Origin: Oscillospiraceae bacterium
Lineage (GTDB): Bacteria; Bacillota; Clostridia; Oscillospirales; Oscillospiraceae
Assembly: GCA_031264545.1 (NCBI GenBank)
Contig: JAISDV010000169.1
Coordinates: 1 to 13,615 of the forward strand
Length of the DNA stretch: 13,615 bases
Reading direction: 5' to 3'
Position numbers and translations under genes: made by a program. Positions 1 to 8,300 of the stretch are shown piece by piece. The notes beneath the pieces are model-generated. The model saw nothing but the letters and a program-made list of their open reading frames with translations, was not told where the DNA came from and made no database searches. The stretch's first letter is position 1. Each line of letters opens with the position of its first letter.

Positions 1-686
1 GCTATGTGCCGCAGGCTGACAGGGATGTATGTTTTTCTGGCCCGGGACTCGAAGAGCGCGAACCCGCCGCCGTCAAGCTGCCGCAGGGTCCCGTTGACGC
101 GTTTATCGCGCCAGGTCGACAGGGAAACCCTTTTATCACGCAGGGCGCCGAGCAGCTCCGCCTCCAATTTGCTCAGCTTATCGCGGCTGCCCGGGGTCAG
201 CGTATCGCCGGTATTGTGCGACTTTCCGGCGATACGCGCAATCGCGCTCAAGGGCAGGCCATTTTTATCCGAGACGTCCATTCCCGTCACAAAGCGGTTG
301 ACGGCGGCCCAATCAAGCACGTCCTCGTATTGCAGGACGACGCAGCCTTCCGCGCCGCTGTGCGCGGCTGCGAGATAGGCGATGACCTCTTCGGTGATCC
401 GCCGGGCGCTGGCGTTCTTATGCGTGATATTCACTGTGAAGTACCTGTCGTCCCCGTCGCGATGCCAGTAAAAGAGCTCGTGTTCGCCGTATTTCACGCC
501 GTTGCCCTTTTTGTACTGGTACATCCGGAAATTTTCCTCCAGCCATTCCTTGATCACGAACAGGGAACGCTCGAAGCCGCGGTACACCTGAAAACACAGC
601 TTGCCTACGGTCTCGTACTCCAGCCCAAGCGACTTCAGGGAAGCGTCTGTGGACAGAAAGCTTTTATCTTCTTTTATCTCAAGCAT
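1..686 (-). CDS. Hypothetical protein, first 228 codons (3' end outside window)
   Basis: A reading frame with no stop begins at ATG 686 and runs off the left edge, so at least 228 residues are visible and the C-terminus is missing. A good ribosome site (GGAG within GTAGGAGTA) lies just upstream. The protein starts MLEIKEDKSFLSTD and is soluble-looking, rich in charged and aromatic residues, with no signal peptide or membrane segment. Residues about 70-90 have a YWHRDGDDRYFTVNITHK stretch; the rest shows no motif I can assign. It is the last visible gene of the helicase-clamp-sigma-SSB block, 61 nt after the SSB stop, so it probably belongs to the same element. A plus-strand frame over the same DNA is a shadow: the minus frame has the ribosome site and operon direction. 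I do not recognise the family and give no function. Confidence 0.75.
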   Translation of the reverse strand, partial: MLEIKEDKSFLSTDASLKSLGLEYETVGKLCFQVYRGFERSLFVIKEWLEENFRMYQYKKGNGVKYGEHELFYWHRDGDDRYFTVNITHKNASARRITEEVIAYLAAAHSGAEGCVVLQYEDVLDWAAVNRFVTGMDVSDKNGLPLSAIARIAGKSHNTGDTLTPGSRDKLSKLEAELLGALRDKRVSLSTWRDKRVNGTLRQLDGGGFALFESRARKTYIPVSLRHI

Positions 687-705
687 ATTTTTACTCCTAC
701 CTCTT

Positions 706-734
706 TTAGCAGGGGGGCGTGAAGCCCCCCCTAA
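706..734 (-). other. GC-rich intercistronic hairpin between SSB gene and downstream gene
   Basis: On the minus-strand transcript a perfect 7-bp stem (GGGGGGC / GCCCCCC, plus-strand 724-730 and 712-718) closes a 5-nt loop. Outer TTAG/CTAA pairing extends it across a 2-nt bulge. It lies between the double stop of the SSB gene (TAATAA) and the ribosome site of the next gene. No U-tract follows the stem in either direction, so it is not a standard intrinsic terminator. An mRNA-stability or processing element that sets the expression ratio of the two genes is a reasonable inference. Confidence 0.5.
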
Positions 735-747
735 GCCCGCGGCGTTA

Positions 748-1167
748 TTACGCGAAGGGGTCAAACCCGGACGGCGGACTGCCTGAGTCCCCGGGATCAT
801 CGAACGGGCTGATATCGGCCGGAACGCCTCCGTTTGCGCCGTCCTTGTCCCTGCTCTCGCAGAAGTAGGCGCTTTCGGTAATGATCTCGGCGGTAACGCG
901 ATTTTGGTTATGCTTGTCCTGCCAGAGACGGTTCTGCAGCCGTCCGTGGAGCTGGATCATCGCGCCTTTTTTGAAATACTTGCAGATAAACTCCGCGGTG
1001 CCGCGCCACGCGACGACATCAAAGAAATCTGTGTCCGCGTCGTCTTTTCTTACGAAATCCCGGCGTACCGCCATGCGGAAGGAGGTAACGGGAATGTTAC
1101 CGTCTTTTGTGTGCCGGAGTTCAGGGTCCTCTACAAGTCTTCCGGTCAGAATGATGACGTTCAGCAT
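748..1167 (-). CDS. ssb: Single-stranded DNA-binding protein (element-type SSB)
   Basis: This 139-aa protein binds single-stranded DNA during replication, repair or conjugative transfer. The N-terminal 105 or so residues are a classic OB fold: MLNVIILTGRLVEDPELRHT, then TSFRMAVRRDF, DFFDVVAWRGTAEFICKYFKKG and IQLHGRLQNRLWQD, all standard SSB landmarks. A short Gly/Pro/Asp-rich tail follows and ends SGFDPFA. Bacterial SSBs normally end in an acidic tip closing with Pro-Phe; here the tip is weakly acidic and an extra alanine follows the phenylalanine. The start is ATG 1167 with AAGGAG upstream. It is the seventh gene of the block, 37 nt after the sigma-like gene, and ends in tandem stops. At 139 aa it is short for a chromosomal SSB and normal for mobile-element copies, which often accompany a host gene. 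The family assignment is firm; the element-borne origin is inferred from context. Confidence 0.95.
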   Translation of the reverse strand: MLNVIILTGRLVEDPELRHTKDGNIPVTSFRMAVRRDFVRKDDADTDFFDVVAWRGTAEFICKYFKKGAMIQLHGRLQNRLWQDKHNQNRVTAEIITESAYFCESRDKDGANGGVPADISPFDDPGDSGSPPSGFDPFA

Positions 1168-1204
1168 GTGTTTTTCTCTCCTTTGTCCTTTTTTATTTAT
1201 GCCG

Positions 1205-1747
1205 TCAAGCGGCGATCAGTTCGTGAAGCTCAGGCGCCAGGCTGATCACAGCGGCGCCGGCTGCCTCGATCTCACGCGCGACGTGAGAAGGCTTCATACC
1301 GAAGCGTTTCGCGATTTCGCGGTCGCTGTAGCCGTCCGCCCGCAGCATAGCAAGCTTTCTCTGTCCGGGCGTAACGACCCTCAGCAGCGTTTCGCGCACC
1401 GCCTGCGCCGCGCACTTTCGCGCGACGCTCTCCCAAACGCTGTCGGCATAATCGTCCGTGTCGGTATCCTCGTTATACGGGGACACGTCGGCGTTTCTTT
1501 TCAGGCGGGCTTCGGCGCGGAAGTGTTTTGATACGTCCGAGCGCATACACTGAAACGCGATAGTCGAAAAAGCGTAGGCGTTCTGCAAATCCTCCCGTTC
1601 GGTATAAATACGTACGGCCCGGAGATACCCGCTTGCGGCGATCCCGTAAAATTCGTCCTCCGGATAGCATTTCTGGTTCAGGAAAGCATGGATCAGGCCG
1701 TGGTGCTCGGCAGCGAAATCAGACTGCGTGTTTGTCAGACGGTTCAT
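1205..1747 (-). CDS. Small sigma-70-family RNA polymerase sigma factor
   Basis: A 180-aa two-domain sigma-like protein expected to bind core RNA polymerase and direct it to particular promoters. Residues about 14-85 resemble region 2 (HHGLIHAFLNQKCYPEDEFY, then GYLRAVRIYTERE, YAFSTIAFQCMRSDVSKHFR with the aromatic and basic pattern used in promoter melting). After an acidic linker (about 90-105), residues about 125-165 form a region-4 helix-turn-helix, GYSDREIAKRFGMKPSHVAR. The start is ATG 1747 with AAGGAG 11 nt upstream. It lies between the MoxR ATPase gene (57 nt) and the SSB gene (37 nt). The architecture matches sigma-like factors I associate with clostridial conjugative elements, but I cannot name its promoters. 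No anti-sigma gene is adjacent. A HTH regulator without sigma activity is the alternative; the region 2 match makes that less likely. Confidence 0.85.
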   Translation of the reverse strand: MNRLTNTQSDFAAEHHGLIHAFLNQKCYPEDEFYGIAASGYLRAVRIYTEREDLQNAYAFSTIAFQCMRSDVSKHFRAEARLKRNADVSPYNEDTDTDDYADSVWESVARKCAAQAVRETLLRVVTPGQRKLAMLRADGYSDREIAKRFGMKPSHVAREIEAAGAAVISLAPELHELIAA

Positions 1748-1804
1748 TGGATATTTCTCTCCTTTTTAATAATAAGTCAGGTGCGTAATGACGGCACACC
1801 GTAG

Positions 1805-3190
1805 TCAGGCGGTTCTTCTGAACTCATAGAGCTCGTTTAACGGATTATAGGTATAGCTGACGGTGGCGTGCGCCTTTTTGCTGTAGTCCTCGAGCCTGTT
1901 CAGGGCGTCGTTGATCTGCCCGGTTTCCGCCGCGTTCTGGGCTTTTGCCAGAAGGCCGGAAAGCATTTCATACAGCGTGAGGAATTCGTTGCGCAGCTTG
2001 CCGATCCGCTTCGGGATATCCGCTGCCGCGGCGCCCTCGAACTCGCCGTAAGCTTCTATCCCCATCCTGAGAATGTCGTCCAGCGCGTCCTTCAGAGGAT
2101 TGAGGCACTTGCGCTCCAAAACCTGATTGACGACCGTGCGTTCCTCCGGATTGGTCCACAGGTAATGCCGCAGGATCATCAAGTCCTGGGCCTCGGCGCT
2201 GTCCCGGCCCTTCAGCCACGCCATAGCTTGCGCCAGCGGGTAATAGCCGAAGTATTTGCGGTCGGAGATATGCGCGCCCTTGTCCCGTAATTCGCAGAGG
2301 ATATCGTCCATGAGCGCGTTGACCGCGTCGGGAATGGTTACGGCCGACACAGCCTCCTGCATCGCATAGAGCGCCTCCAGCGTGACGGCGCTTTTGATCT
2401 GCCCCGAACGCCCGGTCTGCTTGTCCGCCAGAACGCCCAGGCGGGCGTCTCGTGACTGAACATATTCGGTGACGAGCTTGAGCTCCAGCCGGTCGTACAG
2501 GGCTTTAAGTATCTTTTCCGCCGCGTCATTGAAATTGGGGATTTCGTTTGACGCCGCGAAAAAGGAGATGGCCGGGATATCGACGGTGCTGCCTTCATTG
2601 GTATACCGGCGCTCGTTCAGCGCGGTGAGCAGACTGTTCAGTATCCCGTCGTTTGCTTTGAAAATCTCATCGAGGAAAATGATGTGGCTTTCGGGGATCT
2701 TGCCCGCCGTATTGACGACGGGCTGATTGCCGTGCAGGGCATAGAGCGCAGCGCGGCAGGCTTCGAGCTTTTCCCGGCAGTCTCTGACCCTGCCGTATGC
2801 CGTCTCCGCCTCTGCGCGCGGGCCGTCCTTCAGCAGTTTCCCATAAACGCCATAAGCCGTTTGCAGGTCTCCGCAGAGCCGCGTATATGCCGCATCCTGC
2901 TCCAGGACCCGCCTGCCGGCGTTCCCGGGGATCAGGGAAGCGAGATCAGGCCGTCCGAACAGCTCCCCTTCATTCGTCTCCTTGGACAACAGGCGCTCAA
3001 ACTGTTTCGCGCCTGTGACCCTTTTCCGGAATTCGTTGATAACGAAGCTTTTCGCCTGCCCGGTATCGCCCAGGATAAAGAGATTCTTGCGGGTGAGCAG
3101 CGCAACGGCAATCGCTTCGATCAGGTCCTCACGCTCTGCGGCCTGCCGGCCGACGTCCGCCATGACGGCGAGCATTTTGTCCTTCAACAT
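1805..3190 (-). CDS. MoxR/RavA-type AAA+ ATPase
   Basis: A 461-aa AAA+ ATPase of the MoxR/RavA class. Such proteins form ring chaperones that usually remodel a partner, often a von Willebrand A-domain protein. Visible motifs: Walker A GDTGQAKS (about 41-48), ELFGRPDL (about 76-83), Walker B IIFLDEIFKA (about 170-179), LLTALNERRY (about 187-196), sensor 1 FFAASNE (about 210-216) and arginine-finger region ALYDRLELK (about 230-238). The C-terminal 200 residues are helical. Between ELFGRPDL and Walker B there are about 75 extra, highly charged, helix-forming residues compared with E. coli RavA. The ATG at 3190 forms TGATG with the preceding stop; an in-frame GTG at 3193 is the alternative start. 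This overlap implies translational coupling to the 206-aa protein, which may be its partner. No VWA protein is visible here, though one could lie left of the window. Confidence 0.9.
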   Translation of the reverse strand: MLKDKMLAVMADVGRQAAEREDLIEAIAVALLTRKNLFILGDTGQAKSFVINEFRKRVTGAKQFERLLSKETNEGELFGRPDLASLIPGNAGRRVLEQDAAYTRLCGDLQTAYGVYGKLLKDGPRAEAETAYGRVRDCREKLEACRAALYALHGNQPVVNTAGKIPESHIIFLDEIFKANDGILNSLLTALNERRYTNEGSTVDIPAISFFAASNEIPNFNDAAEKILKALYDRLELKLVTEYVQSRDARLGVLADKQTGRSGQIKSAVTLEALYAMQEAVSAVTIPDAVNALMDDILCELRDKGAHISDRKYFGYYPLAQAMAWLKGRDSAEAQDLMILRHYLWTNPEERTVVNQVLERKCLNPLKDALDDILRMGIEAYGEFEGAAAADIPKRIGKLRNEFLTLYEMLSGLLAKAQNAAETGQINDALNRLEDYSKKAHATVSYTYNPLNELYEFRRTA

Positions 3191-3810
3191 CACGCGCTAC
3201 CGCCGTTCCGCGCCGGTTCCGGCGTCAGGTATTCGACCGGGCTGATCGTGTAATCAAAATAATCCGTGTCATTTTCGGCGGTCCATGTGTACCCGCCGTC
3301 GTCGTAATGGTCAGCACGCACGTCGAAGGCTTCCAGAGAAAACTTGCCGTCAATGTTAAACTTCTTGTTGTTCCTGACCTGCCGGCTCATTTCCGCGCCC
3401 AAACACGCCGAATCCGCGGAGACGCCGAGAATGCGGCTGCTGTTCTCATCGGCACAGCCGGCGCAGCAGAACAAAGCGTACAGTGCGGCTGTGGCAGGGT
3501 TGATCTGATATGCCATTTTTGGCTCGAGCATCCCCGGCGCCATAATGACCGTATCCAGGGGGATCTCATTGGCCGGCATGGAAAACCGGTCCGCCAGCGC
3601 GGCGCGGAAGCGCGCGTTTTCCGGCAGGGTGAATTGGCAGTAGATATCCGCCGCCGGATTATCCGTTTCCTTGTCGCCGCCGTCCCGGATCTCGGTAACG
3701 ACGCCGGGAAGTCCCGCGTAAGCGCTGCAGCCGTTCGCGACGATGTCCTGACCGATGTAATAGCAGGACCTTTCAAGCATAAAGATTTGTCCGGGTTCGT
3801 TCAGAATCAT
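3190..3810 (-). CDS. Conserved hypothetical protein, probable mobile-element gene (206 aa)
   Basis: A 206-aa soluble protein of unknown function. Its N-terminus (LERSCYYIGQDIVANGCSAY, then AGLPGVVTEIRDGGDKETDN and DIYCQF) has a pattern I recall from uncharacterised proteins of clostridial conjugative elements, but I know no role for it. The middle (LDTVIMAPGMLEPK) and acidic C-terminus (DHYDDGGYTWTAENDTDYFD) carry no catalytic signature. Several cysteines (CCAGC near the middle) could bind metal or be structural. The start at ATG 3810 is preferred: AAGGAG sits 7 nt upstream, whereas the in-frame TTG at 3846 has no ribosome site and lies before that Shine-Dalgarno. The stop overlaps the ATPase start (TGATG), so the two are probably made together. 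It follows the 115-aa gene by 55 nt, a gap holding a small GCAGC/GCTGC hairpin. Confidence 0.8.
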   Translation of the reverse strand: MILNEPGQIFMLERSCYYIGQDIVANGCSAYAGLPGVVTEIRDGGDKETDNPAADIYCQFTLPENARFRAALADRFSMPANEIPLDTVIMAPGMLEPKMAYQINPATAALYALFCCAGCADENSSRILGVSADSACLGAEMSRQVRNNKKFNIDGKFSLEAFDVRADHYDDGGYTWTAENDTDYFDYTISPVEYLTPEPARNGGSA

Positions 3811-3865
3811 TTCCTTACTCCTTGCAGCTATTTTGTTTTTGATCAAATGCAGCGTTCAGGCTGCG

Positions 3866-4213
3866 TTAAGCAGCCGCCCGGTTTATGGCAGTCGTCAGCG
3901 ACAGCGTCAACGGCGTTTCATCCCGGAGGAAGAAGCCGTCGAGGAGCTCCGCCGTGTCGTCGGGTAACGTATCCTCCGTTTTCGGCCCTCTCAGGCACCA
4001 CATTGTGCCCGTGTAGCACGGGTCGGATGATTGTGCGTCCAATACCTCAAATATGTTGGTCTGGATGTTTCGTGAGACATAGATCTTCGTGCAGTCATAC
4101 CGCAGACGTGAAGTGTCCAGGCCCAGAGCGGCGGCGACGTTGTCATAGAACGCCACAATACCGGCGCCTTTTGAGTCCTCGGGCGCAATTTGAACGGTTA
4201 TTTTCGTGATCAT
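3866..4213 (-). CDS. Hypothetical protein, 115 aa
   Basis: A small soluble protein beginning MITKITVQIAPEDSKGAGIV with no signal peptide, membrane segment or recognisable motif. A near-perfect AGGAGG lies 7 nt before ATG 4213, so it is translated well. It sits 14 nt after the sliding clamp gene and 55 nt before the 206-aa gene, clearly inside the operon. Length, predicted beta strands at the N-terminus and lack of catalytic residues would suit an accessory or small regulatory subunit, but that is only inference. I do not recognise the family. Confidence 0.75.
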   Translation of the reverse strand: MITKITVQIAPEDSKGAGIVAFYDNVAAALGLDTSRLRYDCTKIYVSRNIQTNIFEVLDAQSSDPCYTGTMWCLRGPKTEDTLPDDTAELLDGFFLRDETPLTLSLTTAINRAAA

Positions 4214-4227
4214 GTTCTTTCCTCCTG

Positions 4228-5367
4228 TCAGGCGGCCGCTTCTTCGCGCGCCGCCTTTTTTGGTTTCGCTTTCTCCCGCGGCCGCACCCCGAGCTGAAGG
4301 TACCTGACGTCGCCGCCGTAAACGGCCAGCGCTTTGTTTTTCGTAAAGCAGAACGTCACACTGCCCTTCAGTGTCCGCGCGCAGCCGAGAAGATTTTTGA
4401 TCGTGTAGTAATACGTTTCATCGGTGCTCCGGTCTATCACGGCGGCGATGTGGGCGGCGGCGGCGCCGCAGTCCGTTTCGCAGCTCAGGCCCAGCCTGCC
4501 GCTTTCGACGGTGATCGCCACAGTATCCTGCTGCGAGGAAACGCCCGAGAGCTGATCCAGTGCCGCCCGGAGCTGGTCCGCGCTGAGCCTGGCGGAGGAA
4601 ACGGGAGCAACGTCCGCGAACAGCTTGTCGGTATCAACAAACACGCCTTCGATCAGGCGCGTGGAAAACAGGGTCGTCCCGTCCGAGAACACGGCGTTTT
4701 TGCTGACGCCGCCGCTGCCGGTTACCCCGAGCTCGAATACATCGCTGTCGCCGGCGATTGCCGAAAGCAGCTTCAATGACGACGCCGGAATGAGCAGGGA
4801 AATATTCCCCCGGCATTCGGGGTCGCCCTTTACCTGTACCGTGCAATAGCCGTTGCACCCGACGGCCCGCAGACCGTTTTCGCCGATCATAAAATTCAGG
4901 CAGTTATACACCGCTTTCTGCGTATCGGCCGCCGCTGCGAAAAGCGCCCTGTTGACGAGAGCTTTCAGCCCTGTTACCGAAACGGTATCGCCGGGGTACG
5001 GGATATCCACTTTTGGGTAGTTTGCACCCGGCATGACGGAGATGTGAAAACGCGCCGTTTCGCCGCTGATATACAGCTGGCCGTTTCCCTTCAGCTCCAT
5101 ATAGACGTCGTCGCCGGGCAGCTTGTCGAGAAGGTCCTGAAACAGCCTTGCGTCGACGACGGCGCTTCCGGCTTTTTCTACGGCTGCCGGAAGCGTGGAC
5201 CGGATCGCTGCCGTCAGGTCCGTAGCCGTCATCCTGACGACGCCGGTTCTTTCGTCGGCCTCCAATAATATGCCCGACAGTTCTTTCACGGGATGGATGG
5301 CTGCCGCCGCTCTGGCCGCTTTTCTGACCTGCATGAGCAGTTCCTTTCGCTGTGCGTTGACAATCAA
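4228..5367 (-). CDS. dnaN: DNA polymerase III beta-type sliding clamp (element-encoded DnaN homologue)
   Basis: A 379-aa beta-clamp homologue that should form a ring around DNA and tether polymerases and other partners. The three-domain layout is visible: domain 1 about 1-120 (NAQRKELLMQVRKAARAAAA, MTATDLTAAIR, LPGDDVYMELKGNGQLYISG, MPGANYPKVD), domain 2 about 127-245 (FMIGENGLRAVGCNGY, LLIPASSLKLL) and domain 3 about 250-362. Canonical clamps end near 366 aa with YxxMPMRL, part of the peptide pocket. Here the same place reads YLQLGVRP, followed by a 16-residue Lys/Arg/Ala/Glu tail, so the pocket edge is divergent. The start is TTG 5367, supported by AAGGAGG 7 nt upstream and by the N-terminal match to DnaN. 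The host presumably has its own dnaN, making this an extra, probably element-specific, copy. It is translationally tied to the helicase gene, whose stop overlaps its ribosome site. Confidence 0.9.
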   Translation of the reverse strand: MIVNAQRKELLMQVRKAARAAAAIHPVKELSGILLEADERTGVVRMTATDLTAAIRSTLPAAVEKAGSAVVDARLFQDLLDKLPGDDVYMELKGNGQLYISGETARFHISVMPGANYPKVDIPYPGDTVSVTGLKALVNRALFAAAADTQKAVYNCLNFMIGENGLRAVGCNGYCTVQVKGDPECRGNISLLIPASSLKLLSAIAGDSDVFELGVTGSGGVSKNAVFSDGTTLFSTRLIEGVFVDTDKLFADVAPVSSARLSADQLRAALDQLSGVSSQQDTVAITVESGRLGLSCETDCGAAAAHIAAVIDRSTDETYYYTIKNLLGCARTLKGSVTFCFTKNKALAVYGGDVRYLQLGVRPREKAKPKKAAREEAAA

Positions 5368-5374
5368 GATAAAA

Positions 5375-5382
5375 CCTCCTTA
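5375..5382 (-). promoter_or_regulatory. Ribosome binding site overlapping helicase stop, deciding the TTG start of the clamp
   Basis: The minus strand reads TAAGGAGG: the helicase stop TAA is the first part of a full AAGGAGG Shine-Dalgarno, 7 nt before TTG 5367. Ribosomes finishing the helicase end on the clamp's initiation site, so the two proteins are likely co-expressed. The next in-frame ATG, 11 codons later, has no such site and would remove the first conserved clamp helix. Confidence 0.8.
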
Positions 5383-8300
5383 TGCGCTGATTTTTTCAAA
5401 CTCGAACAGGGTGATTTGGTTTTCATCCACAACCGGCCGTTTCCTTGCTTTTTTCGGCAAAGGCGGGCCGGTATCCGGCGTTTCAAATACCGTGACTGCC
5501 TTCGCGGCCGCTGCCGGAACGAAGGTGAACTCCACGGTTCGGGACGTGCCGGCCGCGGCCTGTCCGATTGGCACAGGCCGGTCGGTGAATACCACCGCAG
5601 GGTAGTTCGCGGCTCCGGGTTTAATAAAGGACATCTTTTTGAAAGCGGAGGAGACGTCCGCCACGCTGTCCTTGATCCCGAGCATCAGTTCCTTGGCCAT
5701 CTGCGAGGTCATATCATCGCACTGGGACATGGCGGCGAGCCCCTCCTCGGAAAAGCCGCCCTCGATGATGCCCGCAACGGCCAGTTTGGCCGCCATCAGC
5801 CTGATCGCTTTGTGCTGCATGGTATCCTGGTAGTACAGCAGGTAGATCTCTATACGCGGGAACCGCTGATTGATGCGCCAGGCGCGCCGCGCGGCCTGCC
5901 GCCAGGTGAACAGCTTAAAGCCCATGTCGTAAAAAATGAGCGTGGTGAACGCGATCAGGTCCAACCCGGTTTCAACAAGCGCCGGATTGGTAATGAGGAC
6001 CTGGACGCCTCTGTCCACACAATCCGTGACCCACTGTTCGCGTTTCTCCGGCTTCACCTTCGCGGGCAGGATCTCCGTGTGACAGCCTTTGTCCGTCAGA
6101 AGCTTTTGAAGCTTTTTCTGCGTGTCGAGACGCGTCCAGTTCGTGTAGATCAGCACCCGTTCTCCCGCGCCGACCTTCCGCTGCGCGATTTCCAGGACCG
6201 CCTCGTCTTTGGGGAGCAGGGTGTCGAAGTCCGCGGCGTCGGGCGGCTCCACGATGGGCGTACCGTCAACCGGGTGCATAATGGGCGGTTGTTCGTATGG
6301 CTGGTCGGGGTAGACCGTTAACAGGTTGAGGTAAGCCGAGAGAATCTTTTGCGCCGCTTTTTTATCATTTTGCATAAAATTCTTCAAGGTTTGCTGCAGC
6401 TCATAGTATGGCTTCGATACGTTTTTCGGCATTCTCAGAGGAACGGGTATCTCCTCATAGTCCGGCATATCCCTGCCCATGTCGGAGAGGCTCAAAAAGG
6501 CCGCGTATTCCAACAAAAAGCGTGAATACACCAGCGGAGACACGCCGGGCAGCTGCCGGCTGGATTTTTTTCGCCTGACCGTCCTGCGGTTCGCGTTGTA
6601 GTCGCCCTCGATTTCCTCATAGGTGCTTTCCACAACGCCGTACTCGGCAATGAAGCCCATAGGGTCAGCGTAGCTCTTGCCGTCCGCCAGCATCAGCCTA
6701 GGCATGATCCGGAACAACAGGTAGAAGATGCCGGAGCTGTAACCGTTGATAAGAGTGCCGGTCATCCCGATCACCTTTTTCGCCGCCTGGAACATCTCGG
6801 CCATCGCGTCGCCCTGGCCGGAATTGTTGTTGTACTGGTGCAGCTCGTCAACGATGAGCCCGTCGATCCTGCCCTTGTACCGTTTCTTGATATATGTGCT
6901 GAGGGGGTACTTGCGGTGCGCGCCGGCAGCCGTAACCGTACCCGCGGGATCGTCGATGATCCGGTAGATTTTCTCGGCAAAGCCCGCGTTCTTGACTTTT
7001 CTCAGGTGCCGCGCGGCCTGCGGACGGAAAACGAATCCGTAATCGCCGAGCTTTGCCCAATCGGAGCGCCTCGCGGCGGAGGGATTCAGCGCGGTCCACA
7101 GGGATGCGCCGCAGTCCTGGTTCTGGCATTTGTGGTTTTCGCTGTTCTGCTTCTTAAAGAAAAACTGGTCGGCGTCAACAAGGTACCTCGCGCCGTCTTT
7201 GGCGATCGGCATCTCGATAACGCTGTGGCAATCCGGGCAGACAAACGCTTTTTTGCTTTTGCTCCAGATAGCGGCGGGCATATGCATGTAGCCGTCCCTG
7301 GCCATTTCCTTCGAGATCACGGCGTAACAGCTTTTGCTGCCTTTGGCGTAAGCGGCATACAGCTTGTCAAGCTCCGTGATAGTGTTTACGACCACGCCGA
7401 AGGTGTCCGGCACGCTCTCCTCGATTTCCCGCACCCATTTCTTTTTGATATGGGAGGGACACAGCACGACGTTAAAGGTCTTGCCCTTGCCGCGCCGCTT
7501 TTGATCGGTCTGAAGCGCGGACATAGCCGCGGCCATGGCGGTGACGCCGATCTTGGTCTTGCCGGCCCCGCATTCCGCGACGATCAGCCCGGCCTTCCCG
7601 CGCGCCAGCTGCCGCTTGACCGCCTCAGCTACGGCAAGCTGCGCGTCGTACAGCGAATAGCCCGCTTTTTCCCGTATGGTCTCATTGACCGCCAGGACCT
7701 CGGAAGAGAGCGAATCCTTTTCCGGATCGAACAGAGGTACAAACAGGTTTTTGATCCGCTCCGCGAGCTCGGGGCCGTAGGCGCTCAGATATCCCGTCAC
7801 GGAATCTATCACGTCAAAGGGCGTCCCGCCCGTGGGACTAACAGAGCCGGGAATAGTGATTTTACCGGTTTTGACACCTTTTTCAATGATGTCGATGATA
7901 TTCCGGTCGCCGCCGGAACACTTCAGTGTCCATGCCTCAAATTTGAATGAGGCGGAGCAGACCGTCAGAGGCTTGAGGATCCCCGTCCGCTTCAGCTCGG
8001 AGAGAACATAGTCCTGAAACGCCGGGATCAGCGGAACGCCGGTCTTGCGGTCGATGGCGTCAAACAGGGCTTTGCTGTCGCCGGGCGCGACATAGATAAA
8101 GCTGTTTCTTGGCGGCAGGTCCAATCCTGTCTGCCCGCCGAAGTCTTCGTCTTTTTCTTTTGGCTTTTGAGCCTCCTTCGTGTTTTTGCCCTGTGACTTT
8201 TGGGTTTCGTCCTCGGCGATGAGCGTGGCCTCGGCGTAGATTTCGTCGCGGTCGTGCGTCAGGGCGCGCCGGTACTGCTTCAGGAGAGGATGGAGAATGA

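Noticed and set aside
6..722. Plus-strand frame of 238 codons at the left edge
   Set aside because: The minus-strand frame over the same DNA has a good ribosome site, operon direction and sensible spacing to the SSB gene, so the plus frame is a shadow.
5293..7950. Long plus-strand frames (for example 5293-6321 and 6838-7950) opposite the helicase and clamp
   Set aside because: They lack family motifs and lie opposite genes with clear motifs; long antisense frames are expected in GC-rich coding DNA.
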